Below are positions 24,078 through 37,070 of a DNA stretch of 64,000 nt, piece by piece (position 1 is the first letter of the stretch; each line of letters starts with the position of its first letter). The translations under genes and the position numbers were made by a program. The notes below the pieces were generated by a model. That model saw nothing but the letters and a program-made list of their open reading frames with translations. It made no database searches and was not told the origin of the DNA. Location of the stretch: positions 19,935,755 through 19,999,754 of the forward strand of contig CM043868.1 in NCBI GenBank assembly GCA_023846275.1, written 5' to 3'. This stretch comes from Vanilla planifolia (Eukaryota > Streptophyta > Magnoliopsida > Asparagales > Orchidaceae).

Positions 24078-24086
24078 TATAAATAG
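24078..24086 (+). promoter_or_regulatory. TATA box candidate in repeat block B
   Basis: TATAAATAG in the context GGCTTATAAATAGATTC. About 360 bp downstream is a purine-rich GAGAGAAAGAGAGG stretch, a common layout of transcribed LTR leaders. There is no host gene downstream. Confidence 0.35.
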
Positions 24087-25897
24087 ATTCATCGAGTCTA
24101 ATAGGGAGGCATAAATGATGGAATTAAGAGTTACTCTAATAAGCCATTGTTTGTTAAAAAATTGAGTGTGGTGAGCAAAGTAAGGTGTTCCTCAAAGTTG
24201 TGACTTAAGAAAGTCTTGTCATCATGTTCTAGTCATGTGGGAAGCTTTTAGGCTCATAGTTTTGATGTCTCTGGTGAGGTACATCTTATGATTTGATTAA
24301 TTTTATTTTACTTTAAATCTAGTATGCTTTGAGTTCCTGTGAATAGAGGAGTGAGGATAAATCAGGTAAAGTGGATTTTGCTAGCAAAGTAAGCCATGAA
24401 ATTTCATGTTCGTCTTGGAAAGAAGATGTCAAACATGAGGAGAATAAGGGAGAGAAAGAGAGGAGGAAGAGGGATTTGGCTACTAATATATATTGTATGA
24501 ATACAATAGTATATAACTTATGGTATGATCAACTTAAACCCATCAAGGTAAGAAGAAGATACTGGGTTATATAAGGTTTATTGAGGATATCATACTAGAT
24601 GGATTCAGGGTTGTATTAGTATAAAACAAGTTTATAGTTGAGCTATCAGATTCATCTTATGAGGCATTATATGTATCATACTTGCATTTTAACTTAAGCT
24701 GTTGATTCATCATATGACATCGATATGGATATCAACTAAGTATGATATAGTTAATGCATACTTTATTGTTAAACTAATACAATTATAAATGTCGTATTGG
24801 ATGATCCTTCAAAGGGTTAATGGCATGATCATTTTTTGTATGATTTGTTAAATTGAGTTGTACGATAGAAATAATGATTAAATTAATGCATTAGTTGATC
24901 TATTAGAGGGATAATATAGAGGTTCTTATATGCAAAATCATATAGTATAAATTAATAATGATACTAAATGATCAATCAAACAAAAGTGCAATCATTTTGT
25001 ATGTCGAACATAATCATACAATATGATTTATTTGTTGTTGTTTTATAATAGGATTCACTAATATGGCCAAGAGGGATTATACTGTATAGTGAAAAATAAT
25101 TATTATAGAGAAAAGCGTATAGGATGATGGGCACATCATCTCAATAGTTTAAATGACGAATGTATAGTAGAATGCTAAAAATCATACTATATGATAGTCT
25201 AATAAATGAAGACATCACTATAACTTGTAAGTTGGCTAACGTAGAGTAGGATTGTATGATTATGATTATGGCAATCAGGCTATACAAGTAGGTTGAATAA
25301 CATGAAATAGAAAAGATGGTACACATGATTTATGATAAGAAATTATTTATATTATTTGTCATATTTTATGATATAGGAATCAAATATGTGTGGTCCAAAG
25401 TTATATGAAAATAATTTCTTGGTTTAAAAATAATAAATATATACTACATACAAGGATTTATATTGATTATTTTATATGCTTGGTATTGTTGGAAATTTAA
25501 AGGAAAAGAAGATTAAACATGAAAATTCCTTTACAAAACTAGGTAAATAAATCTATCACCTATGATGTAATATAATATTACTTTTTATATTTTTATATGG
25601 TTTTTCTTTGACTATATTCTATTATGTTAAAAAATATTTATACTTTTCTTTATGGTTTGACATGATCTCTTGACATTCTATATTATTTATTATATATTTT
25701 CACTAGTTATATTATTTTACTTGATTGATGACTTTTCTTATTACATGGCAATATAAGGAGTAATTTAAATAGGAATTGACATCTCGATTAACATGTTATG
25801 AACATAGTTAAAATGGTAATTTAGTTATGAAAAATTTAGACATTATTACTTTGTAATATAAGAAAATGAAAAATAGTACTTTGTATATTAGAGCCAT

Positions 25898-26286
25898 TTA
25901 CCCTACATGTATGTGCATCACTTTAATGTAGTCAAGGCTGCTACAATTTATACAAAAGCCATCAACACTTCAGCATGGCCAAGGTTAAGATACATTCTAT
26001 GTAAAAGCCACCAATATTTTGGTATAGCAAGAGATATAATACATTTTATACAAAAGCAACCAACACTTTAATATGACTAGAGCTATGATATTTTCTATGT
26101 CAAAGTCACCAAAACCTCAGTGTGATTAGGGTTATGACACCCTTTATGCGAAGGTCACTAACACTTTATTTGGGATTAGAGTTATGCTATCGTCTATGTA
26201 ATAATTACTAACACTTTAGGATAGCTAAGACTACATTACCCTTTATGCAAAAGCCATAAGAATTTGATATGGATAAGATTATGAGA
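25898..26286 (+). repeat. Diverged ~49-bp minisatellite, about 8 units
   Basis: Units start near 25898, 25946, 25994, 26043, 26092, 26141, 26190 and 26238. The shared pattern is TTTATGCAAAAGCCACCAAC, then ACTTTAGTATGGCTAGAG, then TTATGATAC. Units have diverged from one another in most positions except the AAGYCACYAACACTTT core, so the array is old. Confidence 0.8.
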
Positions 26287-26790
26287 TCCTTTTTCTTGAT
26301 TTGATTATGTGATTATTAATTAGTTCAAAACTTTTGAAAATGATAATCATATAAATTAAAAATAAAAGTAAAAGTGATTATTATTATTACATTTGAATTT
26401 ACTATGATATCCACATGGCTACGTTATGATTTTTTACTTACTCATTTGTCTTTTAGTATTATTTTACTTACATTTATATACTATTTTGCAATTAGTTACT
26501 TATTGAATTTATCTATTAAGATCTATAAATCTCACTAGTGCTCACAAGTCATGTATCTATAGAACTACGAGATAGAAAATTAGATATTATTAAGGAGGAT
26601 CATATCCCTAAGATGAAAGAGTAAGTGGTGCTACATAGAAGTTGGACATTTTATATTGTTTTAAGTTCTATATATACATTCTAGATTGGATGATTTATGT
26701 AGTCTTTAGCTATGAAATTTTAATTCTTTTAATGATTTATGGTTTTAGTTAATTGTCTTTAAAAATTTAGTTTCATCATCAAGCCTTCAT

Positions 26791-28380
26791 CGAAGATTTT
26801 ATATCATCATTTATTGAATTAATTATGTATAATCTTTAATTTTCTTTGTGATTATACAAATGATGAGATAGGGTCCAAACACTTTACAATGTATAGAAGT
26901 ATAACCATGTTAGCTTAAATCCAAGGATTATAATACTTTAAATATAATAAATTACACGTTATTGCACCATTCCTTTGGTTGCATTTACATAACAGTTGAT
27001 GAACTTAGGTAAGAAATGAGTCTAGATTGCATGTGTGGCATCTATCATTAACCTTTCCCGGGTTAAGTACCATGTCATCTTTTTCTTTTACTTTTTTTTA
27101 AACTTTTAAAAGCATTTTTACAAATAAAACTATAGTAACTAATTTTAAACTTTAAATAAAATCATAATTTAAAAGCTTTTTTTTAAAAAAAATAATAGTA
27201 GAAGAAATATCAAAGTTTTTTAATTTGAAATCACAATAGAAGCAATTTAAGAACTTTTATATTATTTGAAAATAAAAATTTTATAAAACCATGATGCATA
27301 CTAAAATGTTCATGCTAACTAATTACATATGACCAACTAACATATCCAAACCAAATATATAAGATACTAAGAATATTGATGAAGTCAATGATAAGTGTGC
27401 AATGAGGTAGCATAATAGCTTATACAAAGATATGGTGATATAAAACAATAAATACTAATGATTATATAAGCTACTCTTATTACTCCTCATTAATCTTATA
27501 TTTTATCTTATTCTAATATAAAGTTATTAAGTTATAAAATTGGTTGAGTGACCTCAACCTAATATCAAAATCATGTACATATATGTTAAAAAAGGAATAT
27601 TTAAATTCTATTACATGTCGAGTCACTATCATATAATGAAAATAAACATAATATGTTATAAGTAATATAATGAAATATCATTTATGGTTTTAACTTTTAA
27701 CTTTTTTCATGTAATTCATTTAATTCTTTCCTTTTATCTTTTATCTTTTTTAATTTTTTTAATTGGTTTAGTGTAAAACTTTTTATACTACATAAAATAG
27801 ATTGGGTCTATTTCAAATAAAAATAATCCTAATTGATGGCTCATTTGACTCATCTCAAAAACATGTCATTTTGGAATAATAATTGCCACTTTGGATATCC
27901 AACATATGTCTATAATAAAAAATGATGACTCTTTTGTCTCATCTTTGAAACATGTTAGTACAAAATGATAATTACCACTTTAAACAAAATAATATTTACC
28001 AACTTTGTTCTTACTCATTTTATTTTATTTTTATTTTTTTACAAATCTTTATGTTTTCTCTTTAGTGACCATCATTACAAGTTCGTATTTTTTTTATAAC
28101 ATGCTATTAACTTATATTAAAATAAACTATAACAATATTATGTACGATCAAACATAAAAAGTTTGAGTTAAGTCAAACATCAACATCATATCAATGCAAG
28201 CATAAAGCCAATCATGCTCAAGTTGATTATTCTAATTCTTTTTTTAATAGACTTTATGAGCTTCAAACAATATTATATCAAGCAAATACATAGACATAGG
28301 TCTATTTATCTTAAATCTTGATTATAGTTGACTCTCTTTGGATTAGATCTTGAAGTTGATGCCTTCTTTTGTCTCTTTTT
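26791..28380. other. AT-rich intergenic DNA, nothing recognised
   Basis: No coding region. Two similar short stretches with CATTTTG / TACAAAATGATAATTACCAC near 27865 and 27960 suggest a further small duplication. Confidence 0.35.
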
Positions 28381-29332
28381 TGTAACATCCCAAAAGTGAG
28401 ACTAAATATTTTGATAAATAATTTGAAGATTTTAAATTTCAAATGTTTTAATTAATATAAAATAGTAATCTTAAAGTTGATTGGTGATTCTAAGTAGAGA
28501 ACATTCAAAGCATCCAAAATATAAACAAAATTAAGTTTATAATTATTTAAAATTTTTTAAAATTTTAGAGATTTTTTGAAAATTATTAAAAATTATTTTA
28601 TAATTATCTAAAAAATTATGCATTACTAAAAGGAAATGCAATACCTCAAAGGAGAGAGATGAACTTAGAAATCACATATAATAATTATTTAGAAGCCATT
28701 ACTATTAACTTGGTTAAAAATTTAAATTTTATAATTATTAAAATGGAGGGCGAAAGATGAAGATTAATATAAATTTATTTATGAGATTTAAAAACTCTTA
28801 TGAAATAATAAAAATATTAAATGAACTAAAAAATTATGAAAATTTAGTTAGATATAAAGGATAAAAAATAACCTTAATAAAATTTTTATGACACAAAAAT
28901 AATGTGCAATAAGCATGGAATTAAAAACTAAAGATGATTAAGAAAATATTGTTAACTAAGTTTTCCAATATTAAGTTCGAGAAAAATACTTTATGCCATA
29001 AAAATACTAGAATTTGGATGACGAGTAAAACTCATCATGTTAAATCATGAAAAATGGTCGATAAGGTTTTGGAACTCAAACTGTTGAAAAAATGATGAAT
29101 ATTAGATTTCCCAGAGCTTGATTTAATTAAAATTTTATTAATTTCTAAAATCTTATTATCCTAAATTCTAAACAAGCGGTGAAGGAAACTCGCAAAGCAC
29201 AAAACCCAATTAATGAGAAAGTATAAAATCTAAATGATGGAAAGTCAAGAAGGCATCTAACAAGATTCCTCAAAGAGCAACAACCATTTTAGGGATTTGA
29301 AGCATTGGAAAGAGGTGTAAGCATTGTGTCTT

Positions 29333-29340
29333 TATAAAAG
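29333..29340 (+). promoter_or_regulatory. TATA box in the 1.4-kb LTR candidate
   Basis: TATAAAAG in the context TGTCTTTATAAAAGGTGG, with a GA-rich stretch starting about 55 bp downstream. Confidence 0.45.
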
Positions 29341-29392
29341 GTGGATTTCATGACCAAGAAAGTTTTGAAAAAATTTAGTATACTAAGAGCAC

Positions 29393-29449
29393 AAGAGAGA
29401 GAGAGAGAGAGAGAGAAAGAGGGAGAGATAGAGAGAGAGAGAGAAGAGG
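29393..29449 (+). repeat. (GA)n microsatellite, interrupted
   Basis: A mostly alternating GA tract with AAA, GGG and ATA interruptions. A short minus-strand ORF with a Ser/Leu run is only this repeat read backwards. Confidence 0.95.
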
Positions 29450-29797
29450 TGCTATCAAGGTATGAAAAGAATTTGTGAGAAATAGAGGAAGAGATCAAGA
29501 GGAAAATCCATAAATTTGTAATAAGGTGCAATAACAGTATTATAATAACACTTTAGCAATCGAAAAGCAAAGGAAAAGTTCTTAGTAAGGCATCGATTTC
29601 AAGATCCAATAATTGGCAAGACTATTAAAAACAAAATTAATACAGGCAAGCTTTGTTCCTTGGTGTATATTGTTGATATATTGTTGAAGTGACTACTTAA
29701 AGATCACCTTATGAAAGATTTGCATTACAAAAAATTTTGAGAATGATTGTTATTATTTATTTTGTTGTCAAATGTTATGTTCTGTGAGAATGTTACA

Positions 29798-30779
29798 TTA
29801 ATAATATTGATTGAAATATTTAATTTTATTTTTTATTAACTTTATTTAAAAAAAATAATGGTATAAGAATAAAGGTTGGTAAAATAAGGTTATGCATGAT
29901 TTTGAAAGGTGGTCTAACAATAATTATTTTAAGAGGCTAACTTATTATCTAAAATAAGATACTTTTAAAAGCAGATGACTTACTATCTAAAATGATGTCT
30001 TTAGTAATAGAATAACTATTCAAAATAATATGCTTATGAAAGCAATGTCAAAAGAGCTATTGTGAGAGCTATATGAAATAATATATTTTGAACATGTCTA
30101 ATTTGATTTGAAAAATGCTTAACCTTAAACATAGCTAAAGTGGAAAATAAAATTGAGAAAATACATGTAAAAAAGAGTTAAAAGAAGTTTATAAGTTTAC
30201 TTAAAAAGAAGAATGCATTTTTAATTGAACTTAAAAGAAAACATAGTATTTTTATTATTTTCATCTATTGTTTATATATACATTAATGATACAAACCAAA
30301 CATGTGACATGACACAATAATTAATTATTCTATATTCATATTATATTATTTTGTTACTAAGCCAATAATGATTAACTTGGCCTATTTATGACATAATATT
30401 CAATTATGATGATCATAGCATGACAACCTCAGGAAAGTAGCAAGAGTCATAAATCGTGTGTTATCTTACTTGGTGGATTGTTGTATTTCTTTTATGATGT
30501 TTAATTTACTGTAATAACTCATTTTACAATTTAGTTATATAGAATTCATATAGTTGAGTATGACTTAATACATGTATTAGTTTTAGTATTTGAGCTATTA
30601 TATGAAAACTTATGTTTAAAAGAACGTGATTTTTAAATGTAAAAATTTAAATTGCTTTTATTATAGTTTTGGAAAAATGTTATTGCTAATGACTAGTTTA
30701 TTATTATAAAAAATATTTTTAAAAAATAAGAGAAAGAGAGAGAGAGAGAGAAAGATAAAAAAAGGTTTCATGGCATCGA
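29798..30779. other. AT-rich intergenic DNA with a short GA tract
   Basis: (GA)n at about 30732-30752. Nothing else recognised. Confidence 0.4.
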
Positions 30780-31720
30780 ACCCAAGAAAGTTTGAATGAG
30801 GTTGCCACATTTTTTTCTTCTCCTTCCTATTCTATAGTGCTTGATATAGTATTGCTACAATATTTTTTCTCAATTTCTCTTGATTCTTGCTCGACTTCTC
30901 TCAACATTCCTCTAATACCTTAGTAGCACCTCCTCCCTCCTATCATATTCTCTTTGAGCTCTCTATTGACGTCTAAATTACTTAATTTTTTAAAAAATTC
31001 CTTCAGCAACCACACAAGTTCCATTTTTATTCTCTTTTAGCAACATTTCCTCTTCCCACATCTCCATTTCTTTCCAAATGGCCACAACATTTCATGTGGA
31101 TGTTTCATTTTTTTAACACTTGGGATCTAATGATTTCGTGTCATTTCAGGTCATCATAAAGTTGAATTTTTGCTTCCTTCGTGCATCATGATAGGTTTAG
31201 GGAAATTAGATAATTAGTTTTATTAAAGTCTAAATTAATTAAACTTAGGGATTTCTAATGTTTCTTATATTTTTCTAACTAATCAATCTTTAAAAATTCA
31301 CCAACTAGTTTGTTTAAATCTTCTTGACAAGCTTTACACATCGACTAAATTTCATATTTTTAAAGACATTTAGTATTTTTTAATAATTTCCCAAACTAAT
31401 ATATTCAAAACCATTATTTAATTTTTTTTCATTTTCTTTGACTTCAAATTTCATTCTTTTTGCACCTTTTTCTTTGTGTTAAGAAACTTATAGTGAGCTT
31501 ATCTTTTTGTGCCTTATGTCTTAATAATTTTTCATAATTTTTTTAGTCTATTAAATATTTTTTAGTTATTACCAATATTTTTAAAACTTATAAATAAATC
31601 TCTATTAATCTTTGATCCTTTATTTTATCATGTAAATAATTTTGATTTTCAACAAATTGGTGCCATTATATTCTAAATGATTTATACATCTTATTTCTTA
31701 GTTCATCTCACTCCTTTCAT
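30780..31720 (-). repeat. LTR-like segment, similar to 55330-56200
   Basis: Both segments start with a CT-rich stretch (CTTCTCCTTCCT type), then share ATCTYYAAAAATTCACCAAC-type sequence, TTTCATATTTTT, a TAATATT/TTTAATA-rich part and TTGATTTTCA-near-TTGGTGCCA or TTTGGGTACCA, in this order. The 55.3-56.4 kb copy reads as an LTR on the minus strand, hence the strand given. Borders are poor. Confidence 0.35.
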
Positions 31721-31778
31721 ATTTTATACTCCTTTAGCGATGTACAATTTTTTATGACAAATGAAGTATATTCTAAAA

Positions 31779-31927
31779 ATTCTCTAGAAGTTTGAATAAT
31801 TTAAAATAATCATAAATCTCAATATTATTATTTTTAAGATATTGTAAATCTGATTCTCTAGAAATTTGAATAATTTAAAATAATTATAAATCTCAATATT
31901 TATTATTTTTAAGATATTATAAATCTC
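31779..31927 (+). repeat. 74-bp tandem duplication
   Basis: ATTCTCTAGAA, TTTGAATAATTTAAAATAAT and ATAAATCTCAATATT occur at 31779 and again at 31853 with few differences. Confidence 0.88.
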
Positions 31928-34161
31928 CTATTTTTATAATATTTTTAATTGAGTTGAGATCACAATTTCTTTTCAATTCAAGGGCTTGATAATTGAAAAT
32001 CCTTAAAATTTATCCAAAATCATTGCTCTCTTTTTAAATGTTAGAATACTCCATTTTAATAAAAATTTTATCATTAAAATTTATATCAATCAAAATATTT
32101 CTTTTGTATTTTTTTTCTCATTACCTTCTCTTATAATTTACTAGTTCACATAATTTTAATCATTGTGTTATTTCTTTAGCATATATCTTGTTAATCTTTC
32201 ACATTAATATGTTAGTTTCACTTACATTATCACTTTAGTGGCACATAACCCGCTTCTAACATTCTTATTTTCTCAAAATCCTAACACTATGGCATCTTGA
32301 TTTGTAATTTATCTAATTTTTATGTTACTAGTTATTCTTTCTAATCTTTATCTTTTATTTCCCTCAATCACCATCTCTTCTTAAATTCATGATCATAAAA
32401 ATCAACTAAGTTCTACCATTTCATTATTAACATCTTCATATTTATAGTACAACTATTAATACTATCATCAAGGGTTCTTATAACATTTCTTTTGACTTTA
32501 AAGTGATTCATTTGCCTTCTTCATGTCAATTAACTTCTTAGTTTAATCTATACACATTCATTAATGTTTTTTTTATTATAGATAGCCATTATCACTACTT
32601 ATGTTCATCTATTATTCTTTTATCCACACAATTTTTCTTATTACCTATTCTAAATCTCTTTTCATCCCCTTTAATTTGAATTAGTCAAGCATTCCATAAT
32701 TTATCTTTTTGGTATTTCCTATAATCTATTCATTATTTTTCCATAATACCTATAATTATAAACATATACATTAATTTTATTCATTTAATAATAATTTAAA
32801 ACCTTTTAAAGAGATAACATGCATTTGTTAATATACTAGCAAATCAATGGACATAAGATATAAAATTTACTCATGTAAATAATATCAAATGTTTACCTTG
32901 TTGAAAAGTAGAAATGCTAAAACCTATTTGTTTGACCTTTCATCTTTCTCTATTTCTTTGTGATTTTCAACTATTCGCTTAATATTCTCTCACGTTGCAT
33001 GCAAAACATTACCAGGTCCTTTCTATATGAGAACCACCAAGTATATCTATTTTGTCCTTCTTGATTCTAATAGTGGCTAAATTTTTAATAAAAAATAAAA
33101 ATTCTTTAACATAATGTTTGAGTTCATTGCAACAAAAATACCTAATAGATATTTTCTTTATTAATTCTTATGAATTTTTTTACGTGTCTAGCACTTTGGT
33201 ATCTCTCTTGTCTTAAATATGATGGTTTGAGATCTTACTTCCATCATCCAAATCTTCTTATATTTGAATCTATTATATGAAAAATTGTTTTATTTTCCTC
33301 CCACTTCTCCACCCTTCTTTATCCTTTGATTTTGTTTTGTGACTATCATTATCCCTTGTATATAAGAACTACATAACACTTTCAATGGAGTTCCTTAACC
33401 CTTTTCAAAATATATACTATTTTGTTTCTTTAATAAAGCTGGTTTTGGACAATACATAACCAATTTATATAACAATACTTAGAACTCAACATTTGTTCTC
33501 TATTTCTTATACCACTTTTATAGATTTATTAATTTCCTTTCTTTTATTGATATTGAAATATGTCATCTTATAAAACTTAAGTTCTTCTTATGACTTTTCT
33601 AGATTTAGTTTCTATTTTAAATAAATCTTTATTACTTTTGTCAAAATTGACTTGCATCATCATCTAAGATCAATTTCATTATGGAGCCTTTCTTATGCTC
33701 TTGGCAAGCCCATATCATTGTTCTATGTGCTCAAGATAGTGTTCTACTTCAAAGCAACCAAACCTCAAAAATTGTTCAACAAATTGGTTGGTTTGATACC
33801 ATTCCACATTGTCCTTGTTTGTAGTACATGTGATTTCATCCATGCAAAAGATTATTATTATCTCATTAATTAGCTTTTGTTTGTATTAAATCATGTTGTG
33901 TATTTTCTTTCTTGTTAGTTTAACTTTCTATAAAGGATGATACACTCAATATTAGTTAAAAAACCTTAATAACTAATTTATAATCCCATTCTCTTATTAT
34001 TTTTTAACAAACTATGTCATCAATTATTAATTTTTTTTTAATAGACATTTAAGTACTAAACAATAATAAAATTACATAGTAAAGACCTTCATAAAGATCA
34101 ATGACAAATTTCTACAAAAAAGCTTAAATATATTTTAATTTCTTTTTGTAATTATCCATAC

Positions 34162-34199
<38 letters not shown>

Positions 34200-34260
34200 T
34201 AAAATCTTAAAATAATTTATTTTTAATATTGATCTATTATTTTTTATGATATTCTTTAAA
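31928..34260. other. AT-rich, pyrimidine-biased intergenic DNA
   Basis: This long stretch is T-rich on the plus strand. A TA microsatellite lies at 34165-34193. The short open stretch at 33652-33873 has no recognisable domain and no plausible start context, so I do not call it a gene. Confidence 0.4.
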
Positions 34261-35300
34261 TTTTTTGTGTTGTGGTCAACGATCATATGTGAAACTGCCG
34301 TTTATAATGTGAAAATGAGCAAATAAAATTTGCTTTATTTTAATAGCAACGAACAAAATGGAAAAATTTAAATATTTGATGGTGAAACATCAGTGACACA
34401 TCCATGAAACAAACATAAGGATCGATTCGAGACAGCCTTTACCCATTCAGCTATCAGCTTTTCATTTCCAATTTTAAAGAAATCAAAATCTAATTAAATG
34501 CTATTAAAAAAAACTAAATTGTCATTCACCCCCCTCATCTTTCCAACTATTACGACATTGCTTGGTGAAAATTTTTTAGATTTTCTTTTCATTTAAATAT
34601 CAAAACTATAAAAAATCTATCATAATTTTCATACCTCTTATCTTTTTTAAATGGCATGTCTTTTTTAAGGGCTTTTTTTTTTTTTTTGAGAACTCGTATT
34701 TAATTATAAAATTTGTCATGGAATAAAATCTAAATCTTCTAGCTTTATTTGATTTGTTCTTCGAATTTTGTATAGAAATTTATACATTATAAACTTCGCT
34801 TTCAATAATGTTTTTTCATGCTTTTTTAAAATCATAAAAAAAAAATTCTTTTTCGGGGGTTTTAAATCGCGCGGGTTGCTGATATCAAGATGGTTTCGGA
34901 AATATATATTTCAAAAACTACATTTTAAAACAACAACTGTCATCTATTCAAAAGCGCAGGAGATGGTCCACACAACCGCTCATTTACCTCGATCGTATCG
35001 ACGATACTGTACAAAACACACGTACAGCAATAATCAAACGATGGAGCACAGTATATTATCTTATACACTTTTCCGGATTTTTAAAATTAATATTTAATCA
35101 ATACCAGAGATAAGTTCGCAGTCTGATTCAAGTGTCCAACGCTAAAATTGGAATTTATGGTTTTTTTCAATTTTTTTTTTAACCCTTTCCATGGATGTAA
35201 CTAATGCTTGCCTCTATGGGACGCGACGAACGTACAGCTGCATGATAAGCTCAATTAATATGTTAGCAAAACTGATCACGAATTTTAGAGATTAAAAAAT
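34261..35300. other. Patch with higher GC and CpG, origin unknown
   Basis: Strings such as ATCGCGCGGGTTGC, CCTCGATCGTATCGACGATA and GGGACGCGACGAACGTACAG stand out from the AT-rich surroundings. The 109-codon open stretch at 34768-35097 does not look like a protein. The patch might be a relict promoter, a gene fragment or a small transposon. I see no inverted terminal repeats. Confidence 0.35.
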
Positions 35301-36600
35301 TGCGTTTGACAGGTACCGTAAAAATTAATATTATCTTTTTAATAATGTCTATTAAACAATATTTAAATTTATTATTTAAATAATATTTTTGAACTCGTTC
35401 CTTACACTGAAATCAAAATGAGCTTTCATAGGATGATTACTTGTTCCAATATAGGGTACAAGTGTCCCACAAAGGGTGGTTTTGGTTCGTCGGGTTTGAG
35501 ATATTTTTACATTTCATAACAATTAAAGAGTATTCGATATTTTTTATGAGAATTAAATTTTTAAAATTGAGAAGAAATATTTATCAATATAACCTTTTTC
35601 GAAGAAAATTAACAGATGTCAGGTTTGAATTTAGACTTCTCTCTTCAGACAATAGAACTAATGCTAAGTGGGTTTTGTTTGTTTTGATACTTATGGAGGG
35701 AATATAACGAGATGAAAGTTTATTAATATTAATATGATAAAAATTTATAATTGAAATATAATTATATTTTATAAATTATTATTAAAAATAGTGTTAAAAA
35801 TAGAAAAAAATATTTAAAAAGAAAAATGTGTCTAGATGCAAGATAGTTAATGATAACTTAAAATTTTTTATTTATTTAAATATTACTAATAGCCTTGTTT
35901 GTTATCATTATTTACATCAAGAATATATTATAATTGAGACTATACACAATCATAATTTATCATATCTTATTATCTCAAAACCACGTATGAACATGACTTT
36001 CTCAAAACATAATCCATACAAAATTGTATACAATTAAAAAAAATGAAAAATGCAGCTTGAAATGTAATGGTTGTTTGGAGCTCTTATGTGATATTTAGAA
36101 AAGGTGTTAAATTGTGATGGAATGAAGAAGAGTAAAAAGGGATTATTAGGTTATATTCTATATAATAAATTATTCAACAAAGAAAAACTCATAGAAGATT
36201 GTTAGATATATGCATGTATGAATAAATAACTTCGCTTAGGAAAGAGAAGACAATGTATTAAATCACATATATAAACAACACAACTTTAAATGTGATTATT
36301 GAGTGTCTTTGATCACATGACAAGAATGTTTCACCCTTTGGTAAAAGTAATAATTTAGTTTTAAATTTAAATGTATGAAATTGATGTCGTGTGTTACTCC
36401 AAAGCTTGAAATTGTATCAAGGTGTTAATTAAAAGTGAATAATAAGGTTTCAAACTCAGGAAAGACATTTAATAGCTATTTTTTTTTTATGTTGGTAATA
36501 TAATGATATGAAATGATTTATATATTAAATCATCTAAAAAATAAAAATAAAAATAAAAGCTATTTATTAAAGAGCTAAATGAATAAGTGCATTGATTGAT
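35301..36600. other. AT-rich intergenic DNA, nothing recognised
   Basis: Two short open stretches (35441-35707, 35828-36037) lack domains and have the base composition of the surrounding non-coding DNA. Confidence 0.35.
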
Positions 36601-37070
36601 ATTTTGTTAAATTTTGAGATAGAATAATTTTTAACTAATTATGAATAATAAAATATTTTACAAAGAGATTGCATAAAATAAATTATGAAAAATCAAATAG
36701 AGTTTGCAAATTAAGATTAATATATGGAGATGTAGGGTTTGAAGCATTTGATTTAATTAAAATAGTTATATAATTTATTAAAATAATTTGATAAGAAAAA
36801 ATTAAATAATATAGCGATAAATAAAGTTAGATTTAATTTATAATAGGCTATATAGACATATAATTGTGTGTAGGAGAGGTGGAATCCCCTCTTCACTGCT
36901 ATAGCGAAGCAAGGGGACTATAGAGGAGACGAGATGGGGACAAGGAATTAAAGAGGAGAATAAAACATTGAGAGTACTTGAAGAAGCGATTTGTTCATAT
37001 TGAGTTTGTTGTTGCTTAGGGATTAAGCAAAAAGAGAAAGATTTTGAGGTAAGATTTTAAATATAAAGAA
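36601..37070 (+). repeat. LTR-like promoter and leader segment
   Basis: GGCTATATAGACATATAA near 36847 could be a TATA region. It is followed by a GC-richer, purine-rich leader with a small palindrome (GCTATAGCG) and then GAGGTAAG, a splice-donor-like string, near 37045. The layout is similar to the LTR leaders at 24.1 and 29.3 kb. Weak evidence only. Confidence 0.25.

Larger units (their letters stand above)
23520..26790 (+). repeat. Diverged repeat block B (possible long LTR), collinear with 20320-23000
   Basis: It carries the anchors listed for block A. It is longer mainly because of the minisatellite at 25898-26286. It also has a good TATA box at 24078, as expected if the block is an LTR with its own promoter. 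Borders are approximate. Confidence 0.42.
28381..29797 (+). repeat. Candidate 1.4-kb LTR with inverted TGTAACAT/ATGTTACA ends
   Basis: It begins TGTAACATCCC and ends GAGAATGTTACA, so the ends are short inverted repeats of the kind that bound many plant LTRs. A TATA box (TATAAAAG, 29333-29340) lies about 950 bp in and is followed by a long GA tract, like a promoter and leader. No target duplication is evident: the flanks are TTTTT and TTAAT. Neither a primer site nor a polypurine tract adjoins it. Its first ~60 bases resemble the reverse complement of 56340-56392. Confidence 0.5.

Noticed and set aside
25898..26286. Regularly spaced repeats that could suggest a CRISPR array
   Set aside because: Units are contiguous and diverged with no unique spacers, in a plant genome; this is a minisatellite.
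29289..29531. 80-codon minus-strand frame with Ser/Leu repeats
   Set aside because: Encoded by the GA microsatellite only.
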